Positions 19,260 to 27,440 of a stretch of 64,000 bases of DNA are shown here, one piece after another. The DNA is taken from NCBI RefSeq assembly GCF_009832865.1, contig NZ_CP047130.1, positions 1,302,001 to 1,366,000 of the forward strand, in the 5' to 3' direction. Below the pieces are notes generated by a model. That model saw only the letters and a list, made by a program, of their open reading frames with translations, had not been told where the DNA came from and did not search any database. Both the position numbers and the translations under genes were made by a program. This DNA is from Colwellia sp. 20A7. GTDB taxonomy: Bacteria; Pseudomonadota; Gammaproteobacteria; Enterobacterales; Alteromonadaceae. Each line of letters starts with the position of its first letter. Position 1 is the first letter of the stretch.

Positions 19260-19504
19260 AACTTATTTAAGTTAACCTTTATGCTAGCTTCATTTTTACG
19301 CTGTTCAGCAATTGCTAAAAGCTCAAGATCTTCCATATGGTCCATCATAAATTCATATGTATTTGCTGGTATACAGTAAAATATAGGTCCATTTCTATTT
19401 AAAATAGCAATCGCTTCGCCATCTGCGCTTAAAGGAGCCTTGATTGGTTTAGCTTTTAATTCACTTATACTTACAGCTGCTTTTGTTAATATTCTAGTTG
19501 TCAT
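19256..19504 (-). CDS. stbD: StbD/YefM-Phd family antitoxin (orphan)
   Basis: 82 residues. The Phd/YefM fold is evident from AVSISELKAKPIKAPLS, the AIAILNRNGPIFYCIPANTYE stretch (read here in two parts) and the acidic/basic tail EASIKVNLNKL, which in relatives binds and neutralises the RelE/StbE toxin. It would bind DNA and autorepress. Its stop codon overlaps the start of the toxin gene as in an intact stbDE operon, but that toxin gene is destroyed by a MITE and point mutations. The antitoxin frame itself shows no damage. Confidence 0.88.
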   Translation of the reverse strand: MTTRILTKAAVSISELKAKPIKAPLSADGEAIAILNRNGPIFYCIPANTYEFMMDHMEDLELLAIAEQRKNEASIKVNLNKL

Positions 19505-19685
19505 ACGATTTTAGGTACTTTAACGTGGCCATTAGTTAGGTCTAGTATGAGCAGTGAAATATAGCAAATCACTAAAAATGACAAAAAACAGTTGGTTGTT
19601 GATCGTATATCAGGCATTGTTATCAACCGTAATTAAACGCTTAAATGCCGTTATATTTAAATTTTTCAAAAAGTAAGGAGCACTT

Positions 19686-20153
19686 TTGAAAAAATTCACT
19701 AAATTATTTTTATTACCTTTAACACTGGTTATATCCTCTCAAACCTTTGCAAATGACAGTTTTACTTTTGGTTTAGGTGCAGGCACTTTATATAGTGGCC
19801 TTGGTATTAATGTAGGAATGCAGTCTAAAACAGATTTAAAGTATATTTCTGCGGGTTGTGTTAGTTATTCTTCTATTTATGGCGAAACTTGCGGTGTAGG
19901 CGCTGGTTGGATCACAACAGATATCTTTGACTTTCAAACTTCTAAGCATGGGGCAAGCTTTTATGTAGGTATTGTAGGAAGGAAATATGCTAACTTTGAT
20001 CACAAAGCTATTTACGGGGCTGGCTTAGGCTACCATTACTTTTTTCGAGGCCTAGGTAATTCTGGCGCTAATATCGGTTTTACTATCACCGCTGGAAATG
20101 GAAGAGATGATATTGCTATGGGTGGTATGCTTCAGCTTGGTTATCAATTTTAA
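19686..20153 (+). CDS. Hypothetical exported protein, probable small outer-membrane beta-barrel
   Basis: 155 residues. I do not recognise the family. Signal peptide about 1-22 ending in SSQTFA. The mature part alternates hydrophobic and polar residues, is rich in Gly and aromatic residues (GLGAGTLYSGLGI, GAGLGYHYFF) and ends GYQF, with a terminal Phe, which is typical of small outer-membrane barrels. The start is TTG: AAGGAG ends 5 bp upstream and no ATG is nearby, so a TTG start is well supported. Single gene with its own likely promoter. Confidence 0.6.
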   Translation: MKKFTKLFLLPLTLVISSQTFANDSFTFGLGAGTLYSGLGINVGMQSKTDLKYISAGCVSYSSIYGETCGVGAGWITTDIFDFQTSKHGASFYVGIVGRKYANFDHKAIYGAGLGYHYFFRGLGNSGANIGFTITAGNGRDDIAMGGMLQLGYQF

Positions 20154-20254
20154 GAAAAAACTCATTAAAGAACAATTATTTGATTTTTTCGTATTGTAAT
20201 CAACGATATTCGTCCGTTTAATACGGTGTTATACCTACCTCAGGAGGTTTTGGT

Positions 20255-20416
20255 TTGATTTCAGGCTATCGAATTAGTTACGATCTAAAAGATATGGATA
20301 TTATTGCTATCAATCGTTTTATAGCGAACTCATATTGCGCTAAAGGTATCTCATTAGAGACAATGAAAAAGGCAATGAATAATTCATTGTCTTTTGGTGT
20401 TTTTAATAACTTATAA
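20255..20416 (+). pseudogene. GNAT N-acetyltransferase, N-terminal fragment
   Basis: A 53-codon frame starting with TTG after the RBS CAGGAGG (20241-20247). Its protein (YRISYDLKDMDIIAINRF, then ANSYCAKGISLE, then NNSLSFGVF) matches the beginning of the short GNAT acetyltransferases of the 'YWAKGIP…NSLCFGVF' type. The frame stops before the acetyl-CoA binding motif, and the following 250 bp show no continuation that I can see, so this is a truncated gene. Confidence 0.6.
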
Positions 20417-20666
20417 TTACCTGGATAGTCGTTTTAATACTTTATTGGTGTTAGTGATAAGGCTGTTTATTTGAAACTATTAATAAGTGAATTCAACAAC
20501 TAACAACCCTAGACAATTTAATATCATCAATAACACTGTTATATTTTGATTTTTTACGGTATATATATAGATGAATTAAAAATAAAATATTATTTCTTTT
20601 TTTCGAGGGATTTGATGGTATATTATCAAGGAACTTATGTTTTAGCTTTTACATTAAATCGAACTT

Positions 20667-21824
20667 ATGCTCAAAAAAACACAACAAATCTATAAGTACC
20701 TTTTTCCGCGCCGACAATTATTAATTCGTCAAGATGGTGAAATTAAATATATTAGCGCTTCTGCTCGCCTGCAGTTTAGCCTGGTAATTGCTTTGGGAGT
20801 TTGTCTTGTTTGGTTAGCCTTTTCTAGTTTGGAATATTTTACGCTTAACGACAAAATATCATTAACTAAAAATAAGCTAGGTGAATCTCGAAACTCACTG
20901 AATCAATTGTCATTAACTTATCAAGAAAAACAAAACGCTCTGGTATTAAAACTAGAACAAGTGGAAAAACAGCAAAAGTTTTTACAAAATATTCTTGATT
21001 CAATGTCATTAGTACTACCAGAAAAAAACACTAGCCAAACAAGTCCTGATATAAAATCGTCTGAGATAATAAACACTGAATTGAAGATTGGAAGTGACAA
21101 ACCTATAGCTAAATCGAGTCAGCAAACAGATGTTGTACTGGATAGCATAGAAAGCGTAAAAATTAGGCTGGAAAATATTATAAACTATCAGGTAAGTAGT
21201 AGGGTTCAGCTTGCTCAGCAAATTAGCCATCGACAACAAACGTTGACAAACGCTGTTTTGTCAACGGGGATCTCTCCTGATATGTTACTGGAAAATATGA
21301 CGAGACAAGCACAAGGTGGGCCTTTAGGCGATCTAACTCTAGACACTATGTCTGCTGAAAATGAAGGTTTACTGAATAGGCTTGTCTCCCTGCTTAATCT
21401 TGAAGAGGCGCTTAGTAACGTTCCTCGAGCATTTCCAGCAAAAAAATATTACATATCGAGCCGTTTTGGTATTCGCAGTGATCCAATGATGACTCGTCCT
21501 GCAATGCATAAAGGCATTGATATGGCTGGTTGGCCTAAAACTAAAATATACTCACCTGCTAACGGTATTGTACGTCGAGCAGGCCGTAATGGCAGTTATG
21601 GCATTTTTATTGAAATTGATCACAAAAATGGCTTTACGACACGCTATGGCCATTTGCACAGCACCAAAGTAAAAAAAGGACAACAAGTTGATAAAGATGA
21701 TATTATCGGATTAATGGGGAGCACCGGACGCAGTACAGGTACCCATTTACATTATGAAGTTATCTTCGATAAAAAGCAGATTAATCCAGTGAAATTGATA
21801 AGGGCTCTAACAGATGTTCTCTAA
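20667..21824 (+). CDS. M23 peptidase, membrane-anchored (bactofilin partner)
   Basis: 385 residues: a short cytoplasmic N-terminus, one membrane helix (about 34-56), a coiled-coil and linker region (about 60-255), and a C-terminal LytM/M23 domain (about 265-380). Zinc ligands are visible in MHKGIDMAG and HLHYEV, with the DPMMTRP and GSYGIFIEIDH segments usual for the family. It would cut peptidoglycan cross-links in the periplasm. The downstream bactofilin gene overlaps it by 11 bp, a pairing seen in many bacteria where the bactofilin positions the peptidase to shape the cell. Confidence 0.92.
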   Translation: MLKKTQQIYKYLFPRRQLLIRQDGEIKYISASARLQFSLVIALGVCLVWLAFSSLEYFTLNDKISLTKNKLGESRNSLNQLSLTYQEKQNALVLKLEQVEKQQKFLQNILDSMSLVLPEKNTSQTSPDIKSSEIINTELKIGSDKPIAKSSQQTDVVLDSIESVKIRLENIINYQVSSRVQLAQQISHRQQTLTNAVLSTGISPDMLLENMTRQAQGGPLGDLTLDTMSAENEGLLNRLVSLLNLEEALSNVPRAFPAKKYYISSRFGIRSDPMMTRPAMHKGIDMAGWPKTKIYSPANGIVRRAGRNGSYGIFIEIDHKNGFTTRYGHLHSTKVKKGQQVDKDDIIGLMGSTGRSTGTHLHYEVIFDKKQINPVKLIRALTDVL

Positions 21825-22272
21825 AATTATGTCGCCTAAAGTAAGCAAAGATACTAAAGTAGCCAAAGATACTAAAGTAACCAAAGATATTAAAGTGGAA
21901 ACAAATATGAAAAAAACTTCAAGTAATGCTATTCCTTCAATAATCGGATCAGATGTAACTATCGTCGGTAATGTGTCAAGCCAAGGCGTAATGCAATTAG
22001 AAGGAAAAATAGAAGGTGATATCAATATCAATCATTTGACCGTAGGCAATGATGGTTGGGTTGAAGGCTCTATTGTGGCAGATGAAGCGATTATTAAAGG
22101 TAAAGTCGTAGGTACTATAAAGGCAAGAAAAGTTGTTCTTGAAAAAAGTGCTAAAGTGCATGGCGACATCCAACATGAAATTATCAGTATTGAAGAAGGC
22201 GCAGTAATTGAAGGTAGCTTCAACTCAACAAAGAAAAATGTTGTTGAAGTTTCTAAATTAAACGTAAATTAA
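21814..22272 (+). CDS. Bactofilin (CcmA/DUF583)
   Basis: 152 residues. The central beta-helix (about 45-140) has the bactofilin start SIIGSDVTIVGNVSSQG and the repeated six-residue beta turns (LEGKIEGDI, IIKGKVVG, VHGDIQHE). Bactofilins polymerise without nucleotide on the cytoplasmic face of the membrane. The N-terminal tail contains a short tandem repeat. The ATG at 21814 overlaps the M23 gene by 11 bp; an alternative ATG at 21907 would drop the repeat tail. Confidence 0.9.
   Translation: MFSKIMSPKVSKDTKVAKDTKVTKDIKVETNMKKTSSNAIPSIIGSDVTIVGNVSSQGVMQLEGKIEGDININHLTVGNDGWVEGSIVADEAIIKGKVVGTIKARKVVLEKSAKVHGDIQHEIISIEEGAVIEGSFNSTKKNVVEVSKLNVN
21838..21891 (+). repeat. 18-bp tandem repeat in the bactofilin N-terminus (three units)
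   Basis: Three units starting AAAGTA at 21838, 21856 and 21874 encode KVSKDT, KVAKDT and KVTKDI. They keep the reading frame and lengthen the charged N-terminal tail of the bactofilin. Confidence 0.85.
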
Positions 22273-22884
22273 CCCAACACCCACTCTAATATTATCAAGT
22301 TACCTATTATGATGGGTTTGTATATCACCATTACAAACCTGAGTGATATATGGTAAAAATAGATAATAAGATAATAAGATAATAAGATAATTGGATTCAC
22401 TTAATTATGAGTTTTTAGCTAAGCTTAATTACTCTATTTTAATCAAGAGCCTTTTATTTTAGTACCGCTATATTTGTATTTATGCAAATATAAAAGTACG
22501 TTCAACTAGTGAGAAGACATCTTCTGACTAAGCTCTTCAAAAAGTACCATCATATTTTTAGTTTGCAGCACTGCTAATTATGGAGTCAAAAGTTGTAATT
22601 AATTAGAGTTTTAATTAATTTAATTGACTTGAAAATCTACTCGGACGGCCGACTTTAGTTGGAAAGTTCAATCTTTTGACTAGAATTAAAGCACCAATTT
22701 AAAAAAGTATTTTGCTGATAACTACGGCTAAAAAAAATTATTAATTAAATTGATAGCTTATATTACCACTGTATTTCCCCGCGACTAATTACTTAGGTGC
22801 TCCGACGTTTAAGGTGAAGTTCCTTTTGATCTAAAAGTGTAGAATGTACGTATGTTTACTCTGTTGACAAATAAAGGGTACTCA
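22273..22884. other. Non-coding stretch, no gene recognised
   Basis: About 610 bp, AT-rich, no convincing ORF on either strand. It contains an AATAAGAT-type run (about 22362-22391) and a hairpin ATATTTG-tatttatg-CAAATAT around 22470-22491. The end must hold the promoter of the following small gene. I see no RNA gene. Confidence 0.5.
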
Positions 22885-23136
22885 ATGAAATTATCTCAAG
22901 AAAGTGAATCAAGAATTATTGAAATGGCGTGGGAAGATAGAACGCCGTTTGAGGCGATAGAGCTACAATTTGGTTTGAATGAGTCTGACGTTATTCGCTT
23001 TATGCGTAGTCATTTAAAGTTGGGCAGTTTTAAACTTTGGCGTTCTCGTGTTTCTGGGCGTGCAACAAAGCATATAAAAATTCGCAGTGCCGATGTCTCT
23101 CGGGGGTATTGTCCTACTCAGTACAAGCATCGCTAA
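22885..23136 (+). CDS. TIGR03643/DUF2805 family small protein
   Basis: 83 residues from the ATG at 22885, which has AAAGGG upstream; the in-frame ATG at 22852 lacks an RBS. The family pattern is clear: IIEMAWEDRTPFEAIE, FGLNESDVIRFMR, SFKLWRSRVSGRATKH. The first half looks like a helix-turn-helix. Function is not known in the family. A hairpin terminator follows. Confidence 0.85.
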   Translation: MKLSQESESRIIEMAWEDRTPFEAIELQFGLNESDVIRFMRSHLKLGSFKLWRSRVSGRATKHIKIRSADVSRGYCPTQYKHR

Positions 23137-23177
23137 AAGAGTAGGTATTAAACAGGTATTAAGTTGCTATTTATTAG

Positions 23178-23216
23178 AGGGCTTAAAAGTAATAGTATTC
23201 TATTATTAAGCCCTTT
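23178..23216 (+). terminator. Hairpin terminator after TIGR03643 gene
   Basis: 9-bp stem AGGGCTTAA / TTAAGCCCT with an AT-rich loop and a short T run, 42 bp after the stop codon. Confidence 0.6.
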
Positions 23217-23308
23217 CCTGTGAATTTATCACGCTATCTTAATGAATTTTTTATTTAATGCGCTTATTTTTGTATTAAATGCGTTAATTCAGATTTGAAT
23301 ATATGTAG

Positions 23309-23809
23309 TTAAGCTCTGGCAATATCAACCATTAAATCATCATCAATATTCTCTAAAGCATCGACCAGTGTATCAACATCTTTTGCTTTTATTGCAACGT
23401 GAGCTTTAGCATTAAATATTAATTGCCCTGTGTGAGCGGCACTGGTTTGTGAACTTACTAGTTTAATTAAGTTACCGCCTTGCAGATGAATAATAGACGA
23501 AATTTCTTGTACAATACCTGCTCTGTCATTAGCGGTTAACTCGAGTGTTAAGTTAGCGTTTACTTTTTCTGAAACTGAGTGAGCTATTTCAATTTGACAG
23601 TTTAAGCTTGCAATATTGTTAAGTGCTGTCACTAATGCTTGAGTGTTATCTACACTCACTGCAACTTCTATTACACCGGCAAAAAAACCAGATAAATGAT
23701 GTAAGCTACTTACTTGCCAATTACCTTGATGCTCTTTAATAACATTAGACAAGGTGTCTACAATACCCGTTTGGTCTGCACCAATACATGAAATTACAAT
23801 ATGGTTCAT
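23309..23809 (-). CDS. gcvR: Glycine cleavage system repressor GcvR (two ACT domains)
   Basis: 166 residues with two ACT domains (about 2-75 and 88-160), the first starting with the family pattern VISCIGADQTGIVDTLS and the second LELTANDRAGIVQEIS. GcvR binds GcvA and senses glycine, controlling the gcv operon. Single gene on the minus strand, next to a PilZ gene in the same direction. Length is close to E. coli GcvR. No gcv genes are nearby, so it acts in trans. Confidence 0.88.
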   Translation of the reverse strand: MNHIVISCIGADQTGIVDTLSNVIKEHQGNWQVSSLHHLSGFFAGVIEVAVSVDNTQALVTALNNIASLNCQIEIAHSVSEKVNANLTLELTANDRAGIVQEISSIIHLQGGNLIKLVSSQTSAAHTGQLIFNAKAHVAIKAKDVDTLVDALENIDDDLMVDIARA

Positions 23810-23850
23810 AGGGATCCTTAAATACGGAGTTTGTGAATAATGATAATGTA

Positions 23851-24210
23851 CTATACTCGGGAAAGTTGATTTAATTCTTTATCAAGTTGTTGACTGTCAC
23901 CTAGATTTAACTCAATCAAGCGACGTAACAGGGTAATACTGTCTATATCGATAGCATCACAGTGTAACCCTATTTCGCTTTCTTGTTCGTGAACTACGAT
24001 CATATGCATAGTAACTTTAGATTCACCGTCAGATAAAAAAAACGTTAGCGTGCCTAACTTTTCTTTGAGTGATTGTTTAGGCTCTACTAAAGTCACTAAT
24101 GCACCTTTAAGAGATATATCGTGTATCGAGACCGGATAGCTATTATTTTCAATGTTTAGCTCTGCTTTAATTGAAAATAATACTCGGGTGAATTGTCGTC
24201 TATTGTCCAT
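23851..24210 (-). CDS. PilZ domain protein
   Basis: 119 residues. The PilZ c-di-GMP binding motif is visible as RRQFTRV near the N-terminus (RxxxR type) and the second motif as SIHDISLKGALV about 25 residues later. Single-domain PilZ proteins transmit c-di-GMP signals to motility or surface systems. Located between ettA and gcvR on the minus strand, 41 bp from gcvR, so the two may be co-transcribed. The downstream partner is unknown. Confidence 0.85.
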   Translation of the reverse strand: MDNRRQFTRVLFSIKAELNIENNSYPVSIHDISLKGALVTLVEPKQSLKEKLGTLTFFLSDGESKVTMHMIVVHEQESEIGLHCDAIDIDSITLLRRLIELNLGDSQQLDKELNQLSRV

Positions 24211-24261
24211 GTAAACTTATTATCGTTATGAATTATAGTTTCAGCATAGCTGTCTTTTAAA

Positions 24262-24307
24262 CAAAAGGCACTTAAAGATACATGTTTAACGCATGTATCT
24301 TTAAGTG
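24262..24307 (-). terminator. Strong terminator for ettA
   Basis: 16-bp perfect stem (CACTTAAAGATACATG at 24269-24284 with its complement at 24292-24307) and a 7-nt loop. On the minus strand it is followed by CCTTTTGTTT. It lies about 10 bp after the ettA stop codon. Confidence 0.9.
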
Positions 24308-24317
24308 TGGTAAATAT

Positions 24318-25991
24318 TTAACCTATTTTTTTATATTTGATACGGTGAGGCTCAATTGCTGCAGCACCTAATGTTTTCTTCAACCAAGCTTCGTAATCAC
24401 TAAAGTTACCCTCGAAGAAGTTAATTTCACCTTCGTCGCGGTAATCTAAAATATGCGTGGCAATTCTATCTAAGAACCAACGGTCATGAGAAATAACCAT
24501 AGCACAACCTGGGAACTCTAAAATAGCTTCTTCAAGAGCACGTAGTGTTTCAACATCTAAATCATTGGTTGGCTCATCTAACAATAATAAATTACCACCA
24601 GTTTTAACTAATTTAGCCAAATGAACACGATTACGTTCACCACCAGATAAGTCTTTTATGAATTTTTGTTGATCGTTACCTTTGAAGTTAAAGCGCGAGC
24701 AATAAGCACGGCTTGGTATTTGGTAGTTGCCAATCTCTAAAATATCATGTCCTTCAGAAATTTCTTGATAAACGGTGTTGTTATCATCCATATCATCACG
24801 GAATTGATCAACGCTAGCAAGCTTAACCGTGTCACCAATTTCGATAGTACCTGAGTCTTGTTGCTCTGTACCTGACATCATTTTGAATAAGGTTGACTTA
24901 CCCGCGCCGTTAGCGCCAATAATACCAACAATAGCACCTTTGGGAATGCTAAAGCTTAAGTCGTCAATTAATACTCGACCGTCGAACGATTTTCTAAGGT
25001 TATGTACGTCTAGAACTTTGTCACCTAAACGCGGGCCAGGTGGAATATAAAGCTCATTTGTTTCATTACGTTTTTGGTTTTCTTGGCTATTAAGTTCTTC
25101 AAAGCGTGCCATACGTGCTTTACTTTTAGCTTGACGTGCTTTTGGATTAGAACGTACCCATTCTAGCTCTTGTTTAATGGTTTTTTGTAAGGCATTTTCA
25201 CTTTTACTTTCTTGGGCTAAACGTGCATCTTTTTGTTCAAGCCATGAAGAGTAATTACCTTCCCAAGGGATACCTTCACCTCTATCTAACTCTAGAATCC
25301 AACCGGCTACATTATCAAGGAAGTATCTATCATGGGTGATCGCAACAACGGTCCCAGGGTAATCATGTAAGAAGCGCTCTAACCAAGCAACTGATTCAGC
25401 ATCTAAATGGTTGGTCGGCTCATCAAGTAATAACATGTCTGGTTTTTGCAATAATAAATGACATAAAGCAACACGACGGCGTTCACCACCACTAAGTACT
25501 GATATTTTTTGTTCCCAAGGTGGTAAACGTAAAGCGTCAGCCGCTCGTTCTAGCACATTGTCAATATTATGCCCGTCTTGTGTATTGATAATATCTTCAA
25601 GCTGGCCTTGTTCTTTGGCTAGTGCGTCAAAATCAGCGCCTTCTTCTGCATATTCGTTATACACTTCATCTAAACGTTTTAATGCATTTTTAACCGTAGC
25701 TACTGCGTCTTCAACCACTTCACGAACGGTTTTTTCTTCATCTAGTTGTGGCTCTTGCGGCAAGTAACCAATTTTTGTTCCGGCTAATGCACTTGCTTCG
25801 CCTTCAAACTCTTTGTCTATTCCCGCCATAATGCGTAATAGACTTGATTTACCTGAGCCATTTAGGCCTAAAACACCAATTTTAGCGCCGGGGAAAAATG
25901 AGAGAGAAATGTCTTTTAAAATGGTACGTTTGGGCGGAACCACTTTACTTACGCGGTTCATTGAGAATATAAATTTATCTGGTAATGCCAT
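24318..25991 (-). CDS. ettA: Energy-dependent translational throttle protein EttA (ABC-F)
   Basis: 557 residues, essentially full length. Two ABC domains with Walker A GLNGSGKSS (about 43) and GANGAGKST (about 360) and signature motifs LSGGERRRV and LSGGERNRV. Between them lies the charged linker (about 240-320) containing the tRNA-interaction region, rich in Lys/Arg and typical of EttA. EttA binds the ribosomal E site and gates the first elongation cycle according to the ATP/ADP ratio. Single gene with its own terminator. Confidence 0.95.
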   Translation of the reverse strand: MALPDKFIFSMNRVSKVVPPKRTILKDISLSFFPGAKIGVLGLNGSGKSSLLRIMAGIDKEFEGEASALAGTKIGYLPQEPQLDEEKTVREVVEDAVATVKNALKRLDEVYNEYAEEGADFDALAKEQGQLEDIINTQDGHNIDNVLERAADALRLPPWEQKISVLSGGERRRVALCHLLLQKPDMLLLDEPTNHLDAESVAWLERFLHDYPGTVVAITHDRYFLDNVAGWILELDRGEGIPWEGNYSSWLEQKDARLAQESKSENALQKTIKQELEWVRSNPKARQAKSKARMARFEELNSQENQKRNETNELYIPPGPRLGDKVLDVHNLRKSFDGRVLIDDLSFSIPKGAIVGIIGANGAGKSTLFKMMSGTEQQDSGTIEIGDTVKLASVDQFRDDMDDNNTVYQEISEGHDILEIGNYQIPSRAYCSRFNFKGNDQQKFIKDLSGGERNRVHLAKLVKTGGNLLLLDEPTNDLDVETLRALEEAILEFPGCAMVISHDRWFLDRIATHILDYRDEGEINFFEGNFSDYEAWLKKTLGAAAIEPHRIKYKKIG

Positions 25992-26137
25992 GGGAATCCC
26001 AAGAGGTGAAGATTAAGTTGTAGGCTATTTTAAGTAACAACCTAGATGTTATCAATAGCTAGACCACTTTGCTTTTGCTCTAGCTGTATTTAAGCAATCA
26101 ATACTACTAAAAATCATGAGAGTATTGGCCCATATTA

Positions 26138-26299
26138 ATACCAATATCACTAACTATGTGCTCATTTCTATTTGCTAAAATCACTAACTACATCGTTATT
26201 TATTTAATAATTAGAACAACTAGTTATTGAAATAAATGCCTTGTATTTGGCAATTTTTTCTACGTATAAAATTGTTCACTTAATTAATGAAACGGGTAT
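26138..26299 (-). mobile_element. MITE copy 2 (162 bp)
   Basis: Complete copy with ends ATACCAATATCACTAAC and …AATGAAACGGGTAT, inverted relative to copy 1. Ends 8 bp before the stop of the RND adaptor gene. Same length as copies 1 and 3. Confidence 0.9.
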
Positions 26300-26307
26300 A
26301 AGAAAAT

Positions 26308-27432
26308 TTATTTAGGTAGTGGGGTAAATAGTATATCTCCACTTTGTAATCCTGAAATTACCGTTACCATATTATGGTCTTGTGTTTTACCTAATCGCAC
26401 AAAACGACGTTGAACATCGCCATTCACGTTCACCCAAACAAAATCCAGTTGTCCAACATGAGATATTTTATTTGATGGAATTGTTAGATTTACTTGCTCT
26501 CCTGCAGGTATCAACATACGAGCATACATACCCGGTAATAAGTGTTCATTATGCGTAATGCGTGTTTTAATTAAAAAGCTACGTGAGCCTGTATTCGCGG
26601 CAGGTACTATTTCTTCTATTTCACCTGTAATCGTTTTGTTAATACTCGGTAATTCTATATCAATTTTTTGACCAAGCGTTAAGGTTAGCGCTAATTGCTC
26701 TCGTACTTGTGCTTCTACACGTAATAGTAACGGGTTATATAATGATAATAATTTAGCACCAGCTTGTGCAGTGTCGCCAGGTTGTGCAAAGCGATCAACA
26801 ATAAGGCCATTTATTGGCGCAGTTAATGTTGCGTAACTTAGTGTGGTTTCTGCCTGAGATAACCTTTGCTCGGCAGCAGTTAGCTCAGCGACAATACTTT
26901 GGTAATCAGCATTAGCCTTGTCAAAATTGAATGTTGAAATTAGTTGTTTTGCTAATAATTCTTTTGAACGTTCAAAGTTCTGTTTAGCTTCTTTATGGCG
27001 AGCCTGTAAGGCAATAATGTTTTGCTTTGTTTGTAGCACTTGTGATTGTAAATCGCTCTGCTCAAGTTCAACTAATAAATCACCTTTTTTTACTTTATCA
27101 CCCGCTCTCACGGCAATGGTATTTATTCGGGCTAACATACGTGATGAAATAATGGTGGTTTGTTTAGCTTCCACACTGGCTGCAACTGGTTCGAATATCG
27201 CATCAGATCTTTCAATGACTGTATAAGTATTAGCTTTATCAAAATTAGCCATATTGGACGCTTGATTAATATCTTCGTTCAGTGAAGGGGAAATCTTCTC
27301 ATCAAATGAACCAGCGAGCCAAGCGACCATGAACAGTAGAGCGAACAAGGCGATAACCGGTAGCAGTAATTTTTTTATAATGCTTTTATTGGCACTTTTT
27401 TGAGTACTTTTGGGATTGTTAATTTGAGTCAT
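26308..27432 (-). CDS. RND efflux periplasmic adaptor (HlyD/MFP family)
   Basis: 374 residues: one N-terminal membrane helix (about 21-43), a biotinyl-lipoyl-like half (AVRAGDKVKKGDLLVELE), an alpha-hairpin with long coiled coil (about 125-195), the second lipoyl half and a beta-barrel. It bridges the RND pump to an outer-membrane channel. It lies 8 bp downstream of the pump gene and must be the last gene of the transcript. No outer-membrane factor is encoded here. Confidence 0.9.
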   Translation of the reverse strand: MTQINNPKSTQKSANKSIIKKLLLPVIALFALLFMVAWLAGSFDEKISPSLNEDINQASNMANFDKANTYTVIERSDAIFEPVAASVEAKQTTIISSRMLARINTIAVRAGDKVKKGDLLVELEQSDLQSQVLQTKQNIIALQARHKEAKQNFERSKELLAKQLISTFNFDKANADYQSIVAELTAAEQRLSQAETTLSYATLTAPINGLIVDRFAQPGDTAQAGAKLLSLYNPLLLRVEAQVREQLALTLTLGQKIDIELPSINKTITGEIEEIVPAANTGSRSFLIKTRITHNEHLLPGMYARMLIPAGEQVNLTIPSNKISHVGQLDFVWVNVNGDVQRRFVRLGKTQDHNMVTVISGLQSGDILFTPLPK

Positions 27433-27440
27433 GTTTTTTC

